A DNA stretch of 64,000 nt from Streptomyces marianii (GTDB taxonomy: Bacteria > Actinomycetota > Actinomycetes > Streptomycetales > Streptomycetaceae), in contig NZ_VAWE01000001.1 of NCBI RefSeq assembly GCF_005795905.1, positions 3,704,001 through 3,768,000 of the forward strand, in the 5' to 3' direction. The notes beneath the pieces were generated by a model. That model ran no database searches. It was not told the DNA's origin and was given only the letters and a program-made list of their open reading frames with translations. The position numbers and the translations under genes were made by a program. This document shows, piece after piece, positions 1 to 9,044 of this stretch (the first letter of the stretch is position 1; every line of letters begins with the position of its first letter).

Positions 1-324
1 GTCATCCGCCGAGTGGGGATGAGGCTCGGTTCCGAGTCTGTGTCGCATCAGAGTGACGGCGCGTTCTCGGGCGGCCGGGAGGGCGGCCCGTGGTGTCCCG
101 GCGATGGTGAGGGCGGCTTCGATGGTGCCCGCGTCTGTGAACCCGGAGAGGTTGACGTAGGCGTAGAAGAGGTCACCGCCTTCATAGCGGAACTCCTCCG
201 CCGACCCCGATGTCTCCCGGATCGCCCACTGCATCGCAGCCATGTGACGCCGCTGCAGACCGGAGCCCGGGCGAATAAGCGTGCCGTCGAGGTCGAACAG
301 CACGAACGGGGCTGGAAGGATCAT
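1..324 (-). CDS. HAD-superfamily hydrolase, N-terminal part (cut by window edge)
   Basis: The first 108 codons of a gene running off the left edge can be read. The start of the protein is MILPAPFVLFDLDGTLIRPG, which holds the HAD motif I DxDGT with the nucleophile Asp at residue 11 and the acid/base Asp at residue 13. HAD enzymes of this type are usually small-molecule phosphatases; the substrate cannot be told from this fragment. The ATG overlaps the stop of the preceding NRPS gene by 4 bp (ATGA), so it is probably the tenth gene of the biosynthetic operon and translationally coupled. A pathway role such as dephosphorylating a precursor is inference from position only. The catalytic Lys and the motif IV acids lie outside the window. 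Confidence 0.8.
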   Translation of the reverse strand, partial: MILPAPFVLFDLDGTLIRPGSGLQRRHMAAMQWAIRETSGSAEEFRYEGGDLFYAYVNLSGFTDAGTIEAALTIAGTPRAALPAARERAVTLMRHRLGTEPHPHSADD

Positions 325-3300
325 GAGCGGCCGCCTCGGCGTCCGAGCCGCTGGGCACGGGCGGCCGCATGGTCGCGGCGACGCTCGCGGCGCCGGGTGC
401 TCCCGGCAGGGACAGGTGTCGCCGTCTCCTGGAGGTAGCGGGAGAGCGCTCCCGTACTGGCGTGCCTGAAGAGCGACACGAGCGTGATGTCCCTACCCAG
501 CCGCTCACGCAGCGACAACTGCACCTGAACCATGAGCCGTGACGTACCGCCGAGATCGAAGAAGTTGTCGTCCAGTGCGACATCCTCCACCTTCAGCACG
601 GTCTTCCATATGTCACGGATGGTTTCTTCCAGGTCCCCTGCCGGTGCTTGTTGTCCGGGTTTTCGGCTCGGGACCGGCTCCGGGAGCGCCCGGGTGTCGA
701 TCTTGCCGTTGGGCGTGAGGGGCATGTTGTTGATCTTTATCACCTCGGAGGGGGTCATGTACTCGGGCAGGCGGGCCGCGAGGTCCGCGCGCAGTCGAGC
801 GGCCGCGGGGGCTGGGCTGCCTGCCGTGACGACGTACGTGGTCAGGCGGGTGTCGTCCTCCGCGTGCTTTCTGGCAACCGTTACAGCGTCGCGCACGCCG
901 GGCAGCCGCCGGCAGACGGCGTCGATCTCCGTCGGGTCCACACGGAAGCCCCGGATCTTCACCTGGCCGTCGGCGCGACCGAGGATCTCGACGGTGCCGT
1001 CGGGGAGGTAGCGGCCCCTGTCGCCGGTGGCGTACCTGCGGACCCCGGGCATGGGGTCGCGGTGGAATCCCCCTGTGCCGGAAGACTTCACATAGCCTTC
1101 GGCGAGAAAGGGCGAGCGGATGACGATCTCGCCCGCCTCGCCTATGCCGGCCAGCTGCCCGGAGCCATTGACGACGAGGATCTGTACGTCCGCGATGCCT
1201 CTGCCGATCGGTACGGGGAGGTCCTTGGCGGCCTGGTCCGCGTCTCCCGATTCGATGACGTGGAACGCCATCGCCTGCGGGGTTTCGGTCGCCCCGTAGA
1301 AGTTGACGTGCCGGGCCGACGGCGCGACCGCCGCAAGCCCGGTGACGTCGCCCTGCCGCAGGACGTCGCCGCCATAGCAGACCAGGCGGACGTCCGGCAG
1401 CCGCGTTCCGGTCTCTCCGGCGGCGATCACCAGCAGGCGCGCAAGGGGCGGAGTGAGGTGGAGGACCGTGATCCGGCGCTCCGCCAGCCAGTGCAGCAGC
1501 GCCAGCGGATTCCTGCTGAGCTCGGCGTCGGGCACATGGAGTTCGCCTCCCGCCCACAGGGGGGCGAAGACGTCGCGCAGGAGCGGATCGTGGCCGAGTC
1601 CGGCCAACAGCGCAAAGCGGCTGTCCGGGCCGAGGCCGAAGGCCGCGACGTACCAGGAGAGGAAGTGGGCGAGGGGGGCCGGGCCGCTCACGACACCGCG
1701 GGGCAGCGGGCCGGTTGATCCCGAGGTGAACATGATGTACGAGGGGTGTTCTGCGCAGGGGGTCGACGGCGTGGGCGGCGGCTGCTCGTCAGGGGCGCCG
1801 AGCAGCCGGTCGGCTTTGGCCACGCGCACGCCGGTGCCCGTGATCGCCTCCGGCAGCGGACCGACCTCCTCAAACCCGATCAGCAGTGCGGGTTCCACGG
1901 CCGCAATCTGGGCCCGCAGCCGGGCGGGCGGGTGGGCCGGGTCGAGCAGCACGAACGCCGCGCCGCGTTCCAGGGCGCCGACCAGCAATGGTACGAGAGC
2001 GGTGGTCCGGGCGGCGTAGAGCGCGACGACGTCCCCTTCGCCCACCCCGAGTGCGCCCAGCCCGTCGGCGGCGCGGGAGGCGAGCGCGGCCAGCCGCCGT
2101 CCTGCGGTCCTCGTGCCGAACGCGTCATGGACGGCGGCCGTCGCCATTCCCCTGCGAACCCCGGCGGTGAGAGTGGTGACAGTGAGGGGCGTGGTACCTC
2201 CCAATCCCGTTCTGACGTCCGGTAGGAGAGCTTGATGAGTGTCGGCCACCAGGGACATCCCATCGATCCGCGCCTCGGGAGCGGCGGTCAGCACCTTGAT
2301 GACGTGGGTGAGCTGTTCGAGGATCACCCGAGCCCGTGCGTCGCCGAACAGACCCCGGTCGTAGGACAGGTCGAGCCGGAGCCGGTCCCCGTGGTCGGTG
2401 ACATACAGGCCAAGGTCGAAGAGCGCCGCGTGCGCAGGGAGTTCGGTCATCGCCGTGTCCAGCCCCGGCATGCGCGGTGGCCGGTCGGGGTCGCCCAGTA
2501 GGTTGAACCAGATACGGAAGAGCGGGTTGCGGCCCACGGCACCGGCGGCCGACACGCCCGCGACCACGTCCTCGAACGGGATGTCCTGGTTGGCGTGGGC
2601 CTCCAGCACCTCGTCGCGCACGCGGCCGAGCACCTCGGTGAACGTCAGCGTCGAGGCGAGGTCCGTGCGCAGGGCGACCGTGTTGACGAAGAAGCCGATG
2701 AGGTCCTGCGTCTGTTCACGGTCCCGGCCCGCGACCGGGGTGCCGACGGTGATGTCGTGTTCGCCCGTGAGGCGTGACAGGAGCACGGTGAAGCAGCTGA
2801 GTAGAGTGACGAAGAGGGTGCTCGCGTGCCGCTGCCCGCAGGACCGCACGGCACGGGTAAGCGCCGGGCCGAGCCACTGGGTGACCCGCCCGGCCTCGGC
2901 GCGTTCGCCGGAATCCCACCCAGTTCTGTCCGCGAGGCCGTCGAGCGCGGGTGGGAGCGTGCTGAACTTGCGTTTCCAGTAGTCCAGTTGCTCAGTAAGC
3001 ACGCCTTCGCGGTGACGTCGGTCCTGCCAGACCGCGATGTCTCCGTACGAGAGTTCGAGGGCTGGCAAGGCGGCTGCCTCTCCGCGCAGGGCCGCTGCGT
3101 ACTCCTGCCCCAGCTCCGTCAGAAACAGCTCGGCCGACCAGCCGTCGAAGACGATGTGGTGGATCGTCACCAGCACTTGGTGTCTACGGTGATCCAGTTG
3201 CACCACGTCCGCCCGGATGAGCGGGCCGGTCGTCAGGTCGAACGGCTCGCGCACCCGGTCCGCCAGCAAGTCGAGTGCCCGGTGCTCGGCAGCCGCGTCC

Positions 3301-5381
3301 CCGCGCAGGTCCGTGACCCTGATGTCCAGGTCGCGGCCCGGCAGGACCTCCTGCAGCGCCTCACCATCGGCCATGACGATCCGGGTCCGCAGCGGCGCAT
3401 GCCGGCTTACGATCCGGTTGAGCGCCGCTCTGAGCGCGAGGTAGTTCAGGAGTCCCTCGGCGCGGAAGGCGAGGGGGATGTTGTACGTGGCGTCGGGGCC
3501 GTTGATCAGGTTCAGCAGCCACAGGCGGCGCTGGGCCGGGGAGAGCGGGTAGCGCCCGTCGGGGGAATGGTGCGCGGTGGGCGGCTCGTCCTCGGGTGCC
3601 GACAGGTCGATCCGGGCGGCGAATTCCCGCACGGTAGGGCAGGTTAGAACGGCACTGGGCAGGATGTCGACCCGGAACTCCTTGCGGATCCGTGCGCAAA
3701 TGCGAGCCGACTGGAGGGAGTCGCCACCGAGCGTGAGGAAGTCGTCCAGGGCGCCCACGCGGGGGAGCCGCAGGACCTCCTGCCAGATCTCGGCGACCCG
3801 GATCTCCGTGCTGCCCTTGGGGACCTCGTACGTCTCGTCGTCACCCCGCACCGGATCGGGAAGGCGGTGCCGGTCGACCTTGCCGTTGGCGTTGAGGGGC
3901 AACGACTCCAGAACCGTGACGGTGGCCGGCACCATCGCCGGGGGCAAGATGCGCATCGCGTGGTCATGCACCTGGGCGGGGGTCACCGTCGCGGGCCCGG
4001 CCGGGGTGACGTAGGCGTGGAGGCGTACGCGTCCTGCCTCGTGGGCGGTCACCGCGACGGCGTGGCCGACACTGGGGTGCCCGCGCAGGGCGGTCTCGAC
4101 CTCCGCCGGCTGGATACGCACCCCGTTGATCTTGACTTCGTCGTCGATGCGGCCGAGGTGCTCGACCGCCCCGCCGGGCAGGCGACGGGCCCTGTCCCCC
4201 GTGCGGTAGACGCGCCGGCCACCGGGTGCGGGCAGGAAGCGCAGGGCGGTCAGGGCTGGCTGACCCCGGTAACCGCGGGCGAGTCCGGCGCCGGTGAGGT
4301 AGAGCTCGCCCTCCGCCCCGTCCTCGGTCCCGCCCAGTCCGCGGTCGCACACCAGGGCGCGGGTGCCGGGGAAGGGGTGCCCGATGGGCATGGTGGCCCC
4401 ACCGGGCCGCCAGTCGGGGAAGGTTTCGTAGCAGGTGCTGTCCACGCTCGACTCGGTAACGCCGTAGGAGCAGAAGACGCGGGTCCGCAGGCCGACAAGG
4501 GCACGCAGCCGCAGGTAGTCCTGGGGCGGCCAGCCCTCTCCGCCCACCGTGATCAGCCGCATGCCGTCCAGCCGTTCGCCGGTGGTCTCCAGATGGTCCG
4601 TCAGCAAGCGCAGGAGCGCTGGGGTGATGTCCATCATGTGCACGTCGTGCCGGGCGATGAGCCGGTGCACATTCTGCGGCCGCAGCAGGTCCCGGCTGTC
4701 GCACAGCACCAGCGTTCCGCCGGAGAGCAGCGCCCGGGCGAAGTCGCCGGTCGACACGTCGAACGAGAAGCCCGCGACCTGGAGGTGGCTGCGGATCCCG
4801 TCCCGGAGCCCGTAGACCTCCTCCCAGCCCAGGTACGAGGTGACGAGCCCCCGGTGGGCGACCTCGACGCCCTTGGGCCGTCCGGTCGACCCGGACGTGT
4901 AAATCGTGTAGGCGAGGTTGTCGGGCCGTACGGCGGACGTCACACGGACCGGTTCGCCCCCAGCCACGGACACGGAGTCGCCGTCCGTCACGACCAGTCG
5001 GGCGCTGTGCACCGGAAGCCGGGCCGACAGCTGCGACGTTGTCACGATCACCGCTGGGCTGCAGTCCTTGACGATGTGCGTGAGGCGTTGCCGCGGCTGC
5101 GTCGGATCGAGAGGTACGTAGGCGCCGCCAGCCTTCCACACTGCCAGGACCGCGGTGACCGCCTCCGGCGGCCGATCCAGGTGGACGCCGACGAGGTCCT
5201 CGGGGCCGGTACCGGCCGCGCTTAGAACGGCCGCCAGGCGGTTCCCGTCCGCGTCCAGCTCGCCGTAGCTGACGGTCCGGCCCTGATAGATGAGAGCGGG
5301 CGCCTCAGGGTTCTCCCTGACCCGCTCCTCGAATCGGCGGTGGATCAGAAAGTTGGCGGATTCCTCGTCTGACGTAAACAT
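321..5381 (-). CDS. NRPS-1, two modules: A-PCP-C-A-PCP
   Basis: Non-ribosomal peptide synthetase of 1686 residues. Domains by eye: A1 about 15-515 (YTIYTSGSTGRPKG, YRTGD, NGKVD), PCP1 with LGGDS near 552, condensation domain about 605-1030 with intact HHIVFDG near 737, A2 about 1085-1590 and PCP2 with LGGTS near 1609, then an Arg-rich tail. There is no condensation domain before A1 and no thioesterase or reductase at the end. Specificity residues of A1 read by eye are D-V-G-I-I-V-S-V-D-K, which resembles ornithine-type codes from memory; this is a weak prediction. A2 belongs to an atypical A subfamily with GLGHDPLLRD at motif A4 and YGATETPQAM at A5. The gene lies 102 bp after the oxidoreductase gene, and a GAAGG stretch precedes the ATG. 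The lack of an N-terminal C domain suggests it may start the chain. Confidence 0.93.
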   Translation of the reverse strand: MFTSDEESANFLIHRRFEERVRENPEAPALIYQGRTVSYGELDADGNRLAAVLSAAGTGPEDLVGVHLDRPPEAVTAVLAVWKAGGAYVPLDPTQPRQRLTHIVKDCSPAVIVTTSQLSARLPVHSARLVVTDGDSVSVAGGEPVRVTSAVRPDNLAYTIYTSGSTGRPKGVEVAHRGLVTSYLGWEEVYGLRDGIRSHLQVAGFSFDVSTGDFARALLSGGTLVLCDSRDLLRPQNVHRLIARHDVHMMDITPALLRLLTDHLETTGERLDGMRLITVGGEGWPPQDYLRLRALVGLRTRVFCSYGVTESSVDSTCYETFPDWRPGGATMPIGHPFPGTRALVCDRGLGGTEDGAEGELYLTGAGLARGYRGQPALTALRFLPAPGGRRVYRTGDRARRLPGGAVEHLGRIDDEVKINGVRIQPAEVETALRGHPSVGHAVAVTAHEAGRVRLHAYVTPAGPATVTPAQVHDHAMRILPPAMVPATVTVLESLPLNANGKVDRHRLPDPVRGDDETYEVPKGSTEIRVAEIWQEVLRLPRVGALDDFLTLGGDSLQSARICARIRKEFRVDILPSAVLTCPTVREFAARIDLSAPEDEPPTAHHSPDGRYPLSPAQRRLWLLNLINGPDATYNIPLAFRAEGLLNYLALRAALNRIVSRHAPLRTRIVMADGEALQEVLPGRDLDIRVTDLRGDAAAEHRALDLLADRVREPFDLTTGPLIRADVVQLDHRRHQVLVTIHHIVFDGWSAELFLTELGQEYAAALRGEAAALPALELSYGDIAVWQDRRHREGVLTEQLDYWKRKFSTLPPALDGLADRTGWDSGERAEAGRVTQWLGPALTRAVRSCGQRHASTLFVTLLSCFTVLLSRLTGEHDITVGTPVAGRDREQTQDLIGFFVNTVALRTDLASTLTFTEVLGRVRDEVLEAHANQDIPFEDVVAGVSAAGAVGRNPLFRIWFNLLGDPDRPPRMPGLDTAMTELPAHAALFDLGLYVTDHGDRLRLDLSYDRGLFGDARARVILEQLTHVIKVLTAAPEARIDGMSLVADTHQALLPDVRTGLGGTTPLTVTTLTAGVRRGMATAAVHDAFGTRTAGRRLAALASRAADGLGALGVGEGDVVALYAARTTALVPLLVGALERGAAFVLLDPAHPPARLRAQIAAVEPALLIGFEEVGPLPEAITGTGVRVAKADRLLGAPDEQPPPTPSTPCAEHPSYIMFTSGSTGPLPRGVVSGPAPLAHFLSWYVAAFGLGPDSRFALLAGLGHDPLLRDVFAPLWAGGELHVPDAELSRNPLALLHWLAERRITVLHLTPPLARLLVIAAGETGTRLPDVRLVCYGGDVLRQGDVTGLAAVAPSARHVNFYGATETPQAMAFHVIESGDADQAAKDLPVPIGRGIADVQILVVNGSGQLAGIGEAGEIVIRSPFLAEGYVKSSGTGGFHRDPMPGVRRYATGDRGRYLPDGTVEILGRADGQVKIRGFRVDPTEIDAVCRRLPGVRDAVTVARKHAEDDTRLTTYVVTAGSPAPAAARLRADLAARLPEYMTPSEVIKINNMPLTPNGKIDTRALPEPVPSRKPGQQAPAGDLEETIRDIWKTVLKVEDVALDDNFFDLGGTSRLMVQVQLSLRERLGRDITLVSLFRHASTGALSRYLQETATPVPAGSTRRRERRRDHAAARAQRLGRRGGRS

Positions 5382-5483
5382 GCTGGCCTTCGCGGTTGCA
5401 GAGTGGTTCAGAAGGTGTCAGAAGGTGGAGGGCGAGGCGGGCTTCCTGCCGGAGGCTCGCCGCCTCTTCGTACCGCGGCGGTG

Positions 5484-6443
5484 TCAGTTCCCGGTCGTGT
5501 CGAGCACGACCTTGCCCGTCGTGGCCCGTTCGGCCAGCAGACCGAACGCCTTCGCCGCGTCGTCCAGGGTGTGCGTCCCGCCGATGACGGGCTTCAGCTG
5601 CTTGTTCTTGACCATGCCGAACAGCCCGGTGAGGGCGTCGGTCAGGGCGCGGTGATTCGTACGCATCAGGTCGGCGGCCCAAAAGCCGACGACGGACCGG
5701 GACGCGCCGATCAGCGACTCCAGACGCACCGGGGTTGACGGCTCGTCCGAGGCCGTCCCGTACACCACCATGCGGCCATGGGTGCCCAGGGCGGCCAGTC
5801 CCTGGTCCAGGGTGCGCCCGCCCGCCATCTCCAGAACGACGTCCACCGGGCGGCCGCGGTTGGCCTCCAGGAGTGCAGCGGTCATGTCGCCCGCGTTCGA
5901 ATCCACGGCGGAGTCGGCCCCGAGGGACAGGGCGAGGTCACGCTTGTCCGGGGTCGACGCCGACGCGATCACCCGGGAGGCTCCCCACGCCTTGGCGAGC
6001 TGCACCGCGAGCGAGCCGACCCCGCCCGCCGCCGCGTGGACGACGATCGACTGGCCGCGCACGGTGCGGGCGCAGGTGCGCAGCAGGTGCCAGGCGGTGA
6101 AGCCCTGGACGCCGAGGGCCAGTGCCTCCTCACCGGTGACAAAGTCCGGTACGGGGATGAGGGACCCGACCGGAACGGCGGCACGCTGGGCGTGGCCGCC
6201 GGAGGGGATGATGCCGAGCACCCGCCGGCCCGAGGGGTCCTTGCCGAAGACCTCCGTGCCCGGGGTGAACGGCAGGCTGTCCTTCTTGAGGTACGTCCCC
6301 GCTATCTGGTGCAGGTCGGCGAAGTTGAGCCCGGAGCGCTCCACGTCGACGAGCACCGAGCCCTCGGCGGCCTGCGGGACGGAAATCTCGCTGACCCCGA
6401 TGACCTCGGGACCGCCGAACTCCTTGATGACGATGGCCTTCAT
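5484..6443 (-). CDS. NADPH:quinone oxidoreductase-type enzyme (MDR family)
   Basis: A 319-residue zinc-free medium-chain dehydrogenase/reductase. The N-terminal GroES-like domain begins MKAIVIKEFGGPEVI. The Rossmann domain carries the NADPH-binding turn AAAGGVGSLAVQLAK near residue 150, followed by the usual ASASTPDKRDLALSLGAD. The Cys and His ligands of zinc alcohol dehydrogenases are absent. The ATG at 6443 is chosen because GAGGAG sits just upstream and the family start matches; a longer open frame upstream is not coding. In a PKS/NRPS operon such enzymes often act as trans enoyl reductases or tailoring reductases. The PKS here has KR and DH but no ER domain, so a trans-ER role on its enoyl product is plausible but unproven. 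Confidence 0.9.
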   Translation of the reverse strand: MKAIVIKEFGGPEVIGVSEISVPQAAEGSVLVDVERSGLNFADLHQIAGTYLKKDSLPFTPGTEVFGKDPSGRRVLGIIPSGGHAQRAAVPVGSLIPVPDFVTGEEALALGVQGFTAWHLLRTCARTVRGQSIVVHAAAGGVGSLAVQLAKAWGASRVIASASTPDKRDLALSLGADSAVDSNAGDMTAALLEANRGRPVDVVLEMAGGRTLDQGLAALGTHGRMVVYGTASDEPSTPVRLESLIGASRSVVGFWAADLMRTNHRALTDALTGLFGMVKNKQLKPVIGGTHTLDDAAKAFGLLAERATTGKVVLDTTGN

Positions 6444-6502
6444 CTCTACTCCTCGGTTGAAGGATCTACTGGGTGGTGCGCGGCGGCGGTGCAGCCGCGA
6501 GG

Positions 6503-7216
6503 TCAAGCGCCTGGTCCGACGGCCAGTTCGCGGAGGATCTGGGCGACCTCCGCGACATGCGCGCGGATGAAGAAGTGCCCGCCCGCGAAGGGCCTCCGGG
6601 CCACCGGACGGTCGCTGTACGAGAGCCAGCCGTCGACCTGGTGTGCGCTGACGGAACGATCGTCCTCGCCGTACAGCACGGTGAGGGGTGCGGGCAGCGG
6701 GGCCGGGCGGGGCCGCGACCACGTCTCCAGGAGCTCGAAGTCCGCGCGGATCACTGGCAGGACGAGACCGAGCAGGTCCGGATTCTCCAGGACCTCGCGG
6801 GGCGTGCCCTCGTACTGGCGGAGCCGGGCGGCGAGCCGGGCGTCGTCGAGCACGTGGACGAGGTCTTTCGCGTCCCTGCGGTCGGGTGACCCTGCCCCCG
6901 AGACCAACACGTGGGCGGGAGGCGGGAAGCCCTGCCGGGCCAGCTCCAGGGCGAGGGCCACCGACACCGCGGCTCCCATACTGTGGCCCCAGAACACGAC
7001 GCGCCGGTTCATGAGCGGGCCGACCTCCTCGACGAGGTCGCGGACCAGGTGGGTCATGCGGCGATAGGGGCGTTCTTGGAAGCGGCGCTCGCGGCCCGGC
7101 AGGTGCACCGGCAACACGGCGCAGTCGGCATCCAGCACGGTGCGCCACTCGGTGAAGGCAGCGGCGCCGCCTCCCGCGTACGGAAGTGCTATGACCAGCG
7201 GGCGCCGGTCGGACAT
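6503..7216 (-). CDS. Type II thioesterase (editing alpha/beta hydrolase)
   Basis: A 237-residue stand-alone thioesterase. Visible features are the N-terminal LPYAGGGAAAF, the nucleophile elbow GHSMG near residue 80, and GGHFF near the C-terminus, which supplies the catalytic His. Type II thioesterases remove misprimed or stalled acyl groups from carrier proteins. Start chosen at the ATG at 7216, with AGG about 9 bases upstream; an in-frame GTG three codons earlier is an alternative. It lies between the exporter gene and the oxidoreductase gene, with 55- and 59-bp gaps. As no terminal TE domain was found, it could also contribute to product release; that is speculation. Confidence 0.92.
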   Translation of the reverse strand: MSDRRPLVIALPYAGGGAAAFTEWRTVLDADCAVLPVHLPGRERRFQERPYRRMTHLVRDLVEEVGPLMNRRVVFWGHSMGAAVSVALALELARQGFPPPAHVLVSGAGSPDRRDAKDLVHVLDDARLAARLRQYEGTPREVLENPDLLGLVLPVIRADFELLETWSRPRPAPLPAPLTVLYGEDDRSVSAHQVDGWLSYSDRPVARRPFAGGHFFIRAHVAEVAQILRELAVGPGA

Positions 7217-7271
7217 GCCCGGCACCTGCCGTAGGAGCGCTCCCTGCCGGATGGGCGGGACCGCCGCGTGC

Positions 7272-9044
7272 TCAGAGGAAGCGAGTCTTGAGTTCACGAC
7301 GGTAACCCATGACGGCCAGGGCGGTGAATGCCGCGGTGTAGGCGGTGAGGACAAGGAGCGAGGTGAGTCCGAAGCCGGGCTCGATGCCGACGGCCCCCCA
7401 GCCGATGCGGGCGAAGTGCCAGGTCGGCAGGAACGGCGCGAGGGACTCGGCCAGGCTGGGCAACTGGTTGAGCGGGACGAACATCCCGCTTGCGAAAGAG
7501 AGCAGCAGGTAGACGACGGTGGACACGGGACCGGCGGCCTTGGGTGAGAGGTTGTAGCCGATGGCCAGACCCATAGCAACGAAGACAATGTTACCGAGAG
7601 TAAGTCCACCCATCAGCGCCGCCCACTGGGCGGGGCTGAGCCTGACGCCCGCCACGGACGTGGAGAAGACCGCGAGGACACAAAGCGTGAACAGCGTGAA
7701 AACGGCGGCGGGGACGATCCGTGATGACAGATAGGCACTGGGCGACATGGGCGTGGCCCGGATGAGCAGGTCCCACTTGAAGCCTCGCTCGGCCGCGATA
7801 CCCACGCCGAAGCCGAACAGTCCGACGCCGACGGCACCGTAGGCGCTGAAGCCCGCGACCGTGTACGCCATGGCCTCCGGATCGCCGTTCCTGGCCTGCG
7901 AGAGGCCGAAGAACGCGAAGAAGATTGTGGGCAGCAGACAGGTGGTCAAGACGAACGCCATGTCACGCTTGAGCTTGAGGAACTCGGCCTTCGTCTGGGC
8001 GCGCACCATCCGCGCCCAGGACGCGGCGTCCAGCCGCTCGGCAGCCCTGTCCCGCTTCGCGGAGGGCCGGGGCTGCGATGTCGCCGGGGCGGGTGCGGGG
8101 AGGTCGGCGGAAGAGGTGCGCAGGACCTCCTCGACCGCCTCCTCCAGGCTGATGCCGCGCACCTCGAGGTCGTTCAGGACCGGCTCGGCACCGAGCAGGG
8201 TCCGCAGGACGTCCGCCGTGCGGGCCGTGGTCAGCGACAGCATGCCGTCGACGTACTCGATGTCCTCCGCACCGCTGTCCCGCACGGCCTCCAGGTCGGG
8301 TTCGCCGGCTGGCCGCAGCGAGATGAGGCGGCGCCGGAAGTGGGACTTCATCTCCGTGGACGAGCCCTCGAAGACCGTGCGGCCGGAGGCGAACAGGACG
8401 ATGCGGTCCGCCAGGGCGTCCGCCTCTTCGAGGTAGTGCGTCGTGAGCAGCACGGCGGTGCCCTCGGCCGCGACGCGCTGGACGGCGGACCACAGCTGGC
8501 GGCGCGAGACGCTGTCCAGTCCCACGCTGGGCTCGTCGAGGAACAGGACGCGGGGCTTTCCGCACAGCGCGAGCCCCAGGTAGACGCGCTGCTGCTGTCC
8601 GCCGGAGAGCTCACCGAAGAACCGCTCGGCCAGGTCCGCGAGACCGGCCAGGTCCAAGACCTCCTGGGTGTCCATCGGGTCGGGGTAGTAGGCGCGGAAT
8701 AGGTCCACCAGTTCGCGCACCCTGAGCGTGCCTGGAAGCCCCGAGTTCTGCAGGACGACGCCGCACTGTGCCCGTACCTGAGGTGAGGTCGGCGAGCCGC
8801 CCATCAGCTCCACGACACCGGCGTCGGGCTGCCTCAGGCCGAGCAGGCAGTGCAGGCTGGTCGTCTTGCCGGCGCCGTTCGGTCCCAGGACTGCCACGAC
8901 CTCGCCCGGGAACACCTCCATGCGGCCTTCCACGACGGCCTGAACATCGCCGAAGGACTTCGCCAGTCCGGCCATACGGACAGCCGGCTCCCGACGGCCG
9001 TCACGCGCATCCAGGCCGCCCACTGCCTTAAGAGTCTCAGTCAT
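7272..9044 (-). CDS. ABC transporter, ATPase and ABC-2 permease in one chain
   Basis: A 590-residue protein. The N-terminal ATPase (about 20-310) has Walker A GPNGAGKT, signature LSGGQQQR and Walker B VLFLDEPSVGLD followed by the switch His in TTHYLEEAD. The C-terminal part (about 335-590) has about six hydrophobic segments typical of ABC-2 permeases and ends RRELKTRFL. ATPase and permease are separate genes in most drug exporters of this kind (DrrAB type); here they are fused. The start at 9044 overlaps the stop of the LanB-like gene by 8 bp, with GGAAG upstream. Likely role: export of the peptide product and self-resistance. Confidence 0.93.
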   Translation of the reverse strand: MTETLKAVGGLDARDGRREPAVRMAGLAKSFGDVQAVVEGRMEVFPGEVVAVLGPNGAGKTTSLHCLLGLRQPDAGVVELMGGSPTSPQVRAQCGVVLQNSGLPGTLRVRELVDLFRAYYPDPMDTQEVLDLAGLADLAERFFGELSGGQQQRVYLGLALCGKPRVLFLDEPSVGLDSVSRRQLWSAVQRVAAEGTAVLLTTHYLEEADALADRIVLFASGRTVFEGSSTEMKSHFRRRLISLRPAGEPDLEAVRDSGAEDIEYVDGMLSLTTARTADVLRTLLGAEPVLNDLEVRGISLEEAVEEVLRTSSADLPAPAPATSQPRPSAKRDRAAERLDAASWARMVRAQTKAEFLKLKRDMAFVLTTCLLPTIFFAFFGLSQARNGDPEAMAYTVAGFSAYGAVGVGLFGFGVGIAAERGFKWDLLIRATPMSPSAYLSSRIVPAAVFTLFTLCVLAVFSTSVAGVRLSPAQWAALMGGLTLGNIVFVAMGLAIGYNLSPKAAGPVSTVVYLLLSFASGMFVPLNQLPSLAESLAPFLPTWHFARIGWGAVGIEPGFGLTSLLVLTAYTAAFTALAVMGYRRELKTRFL

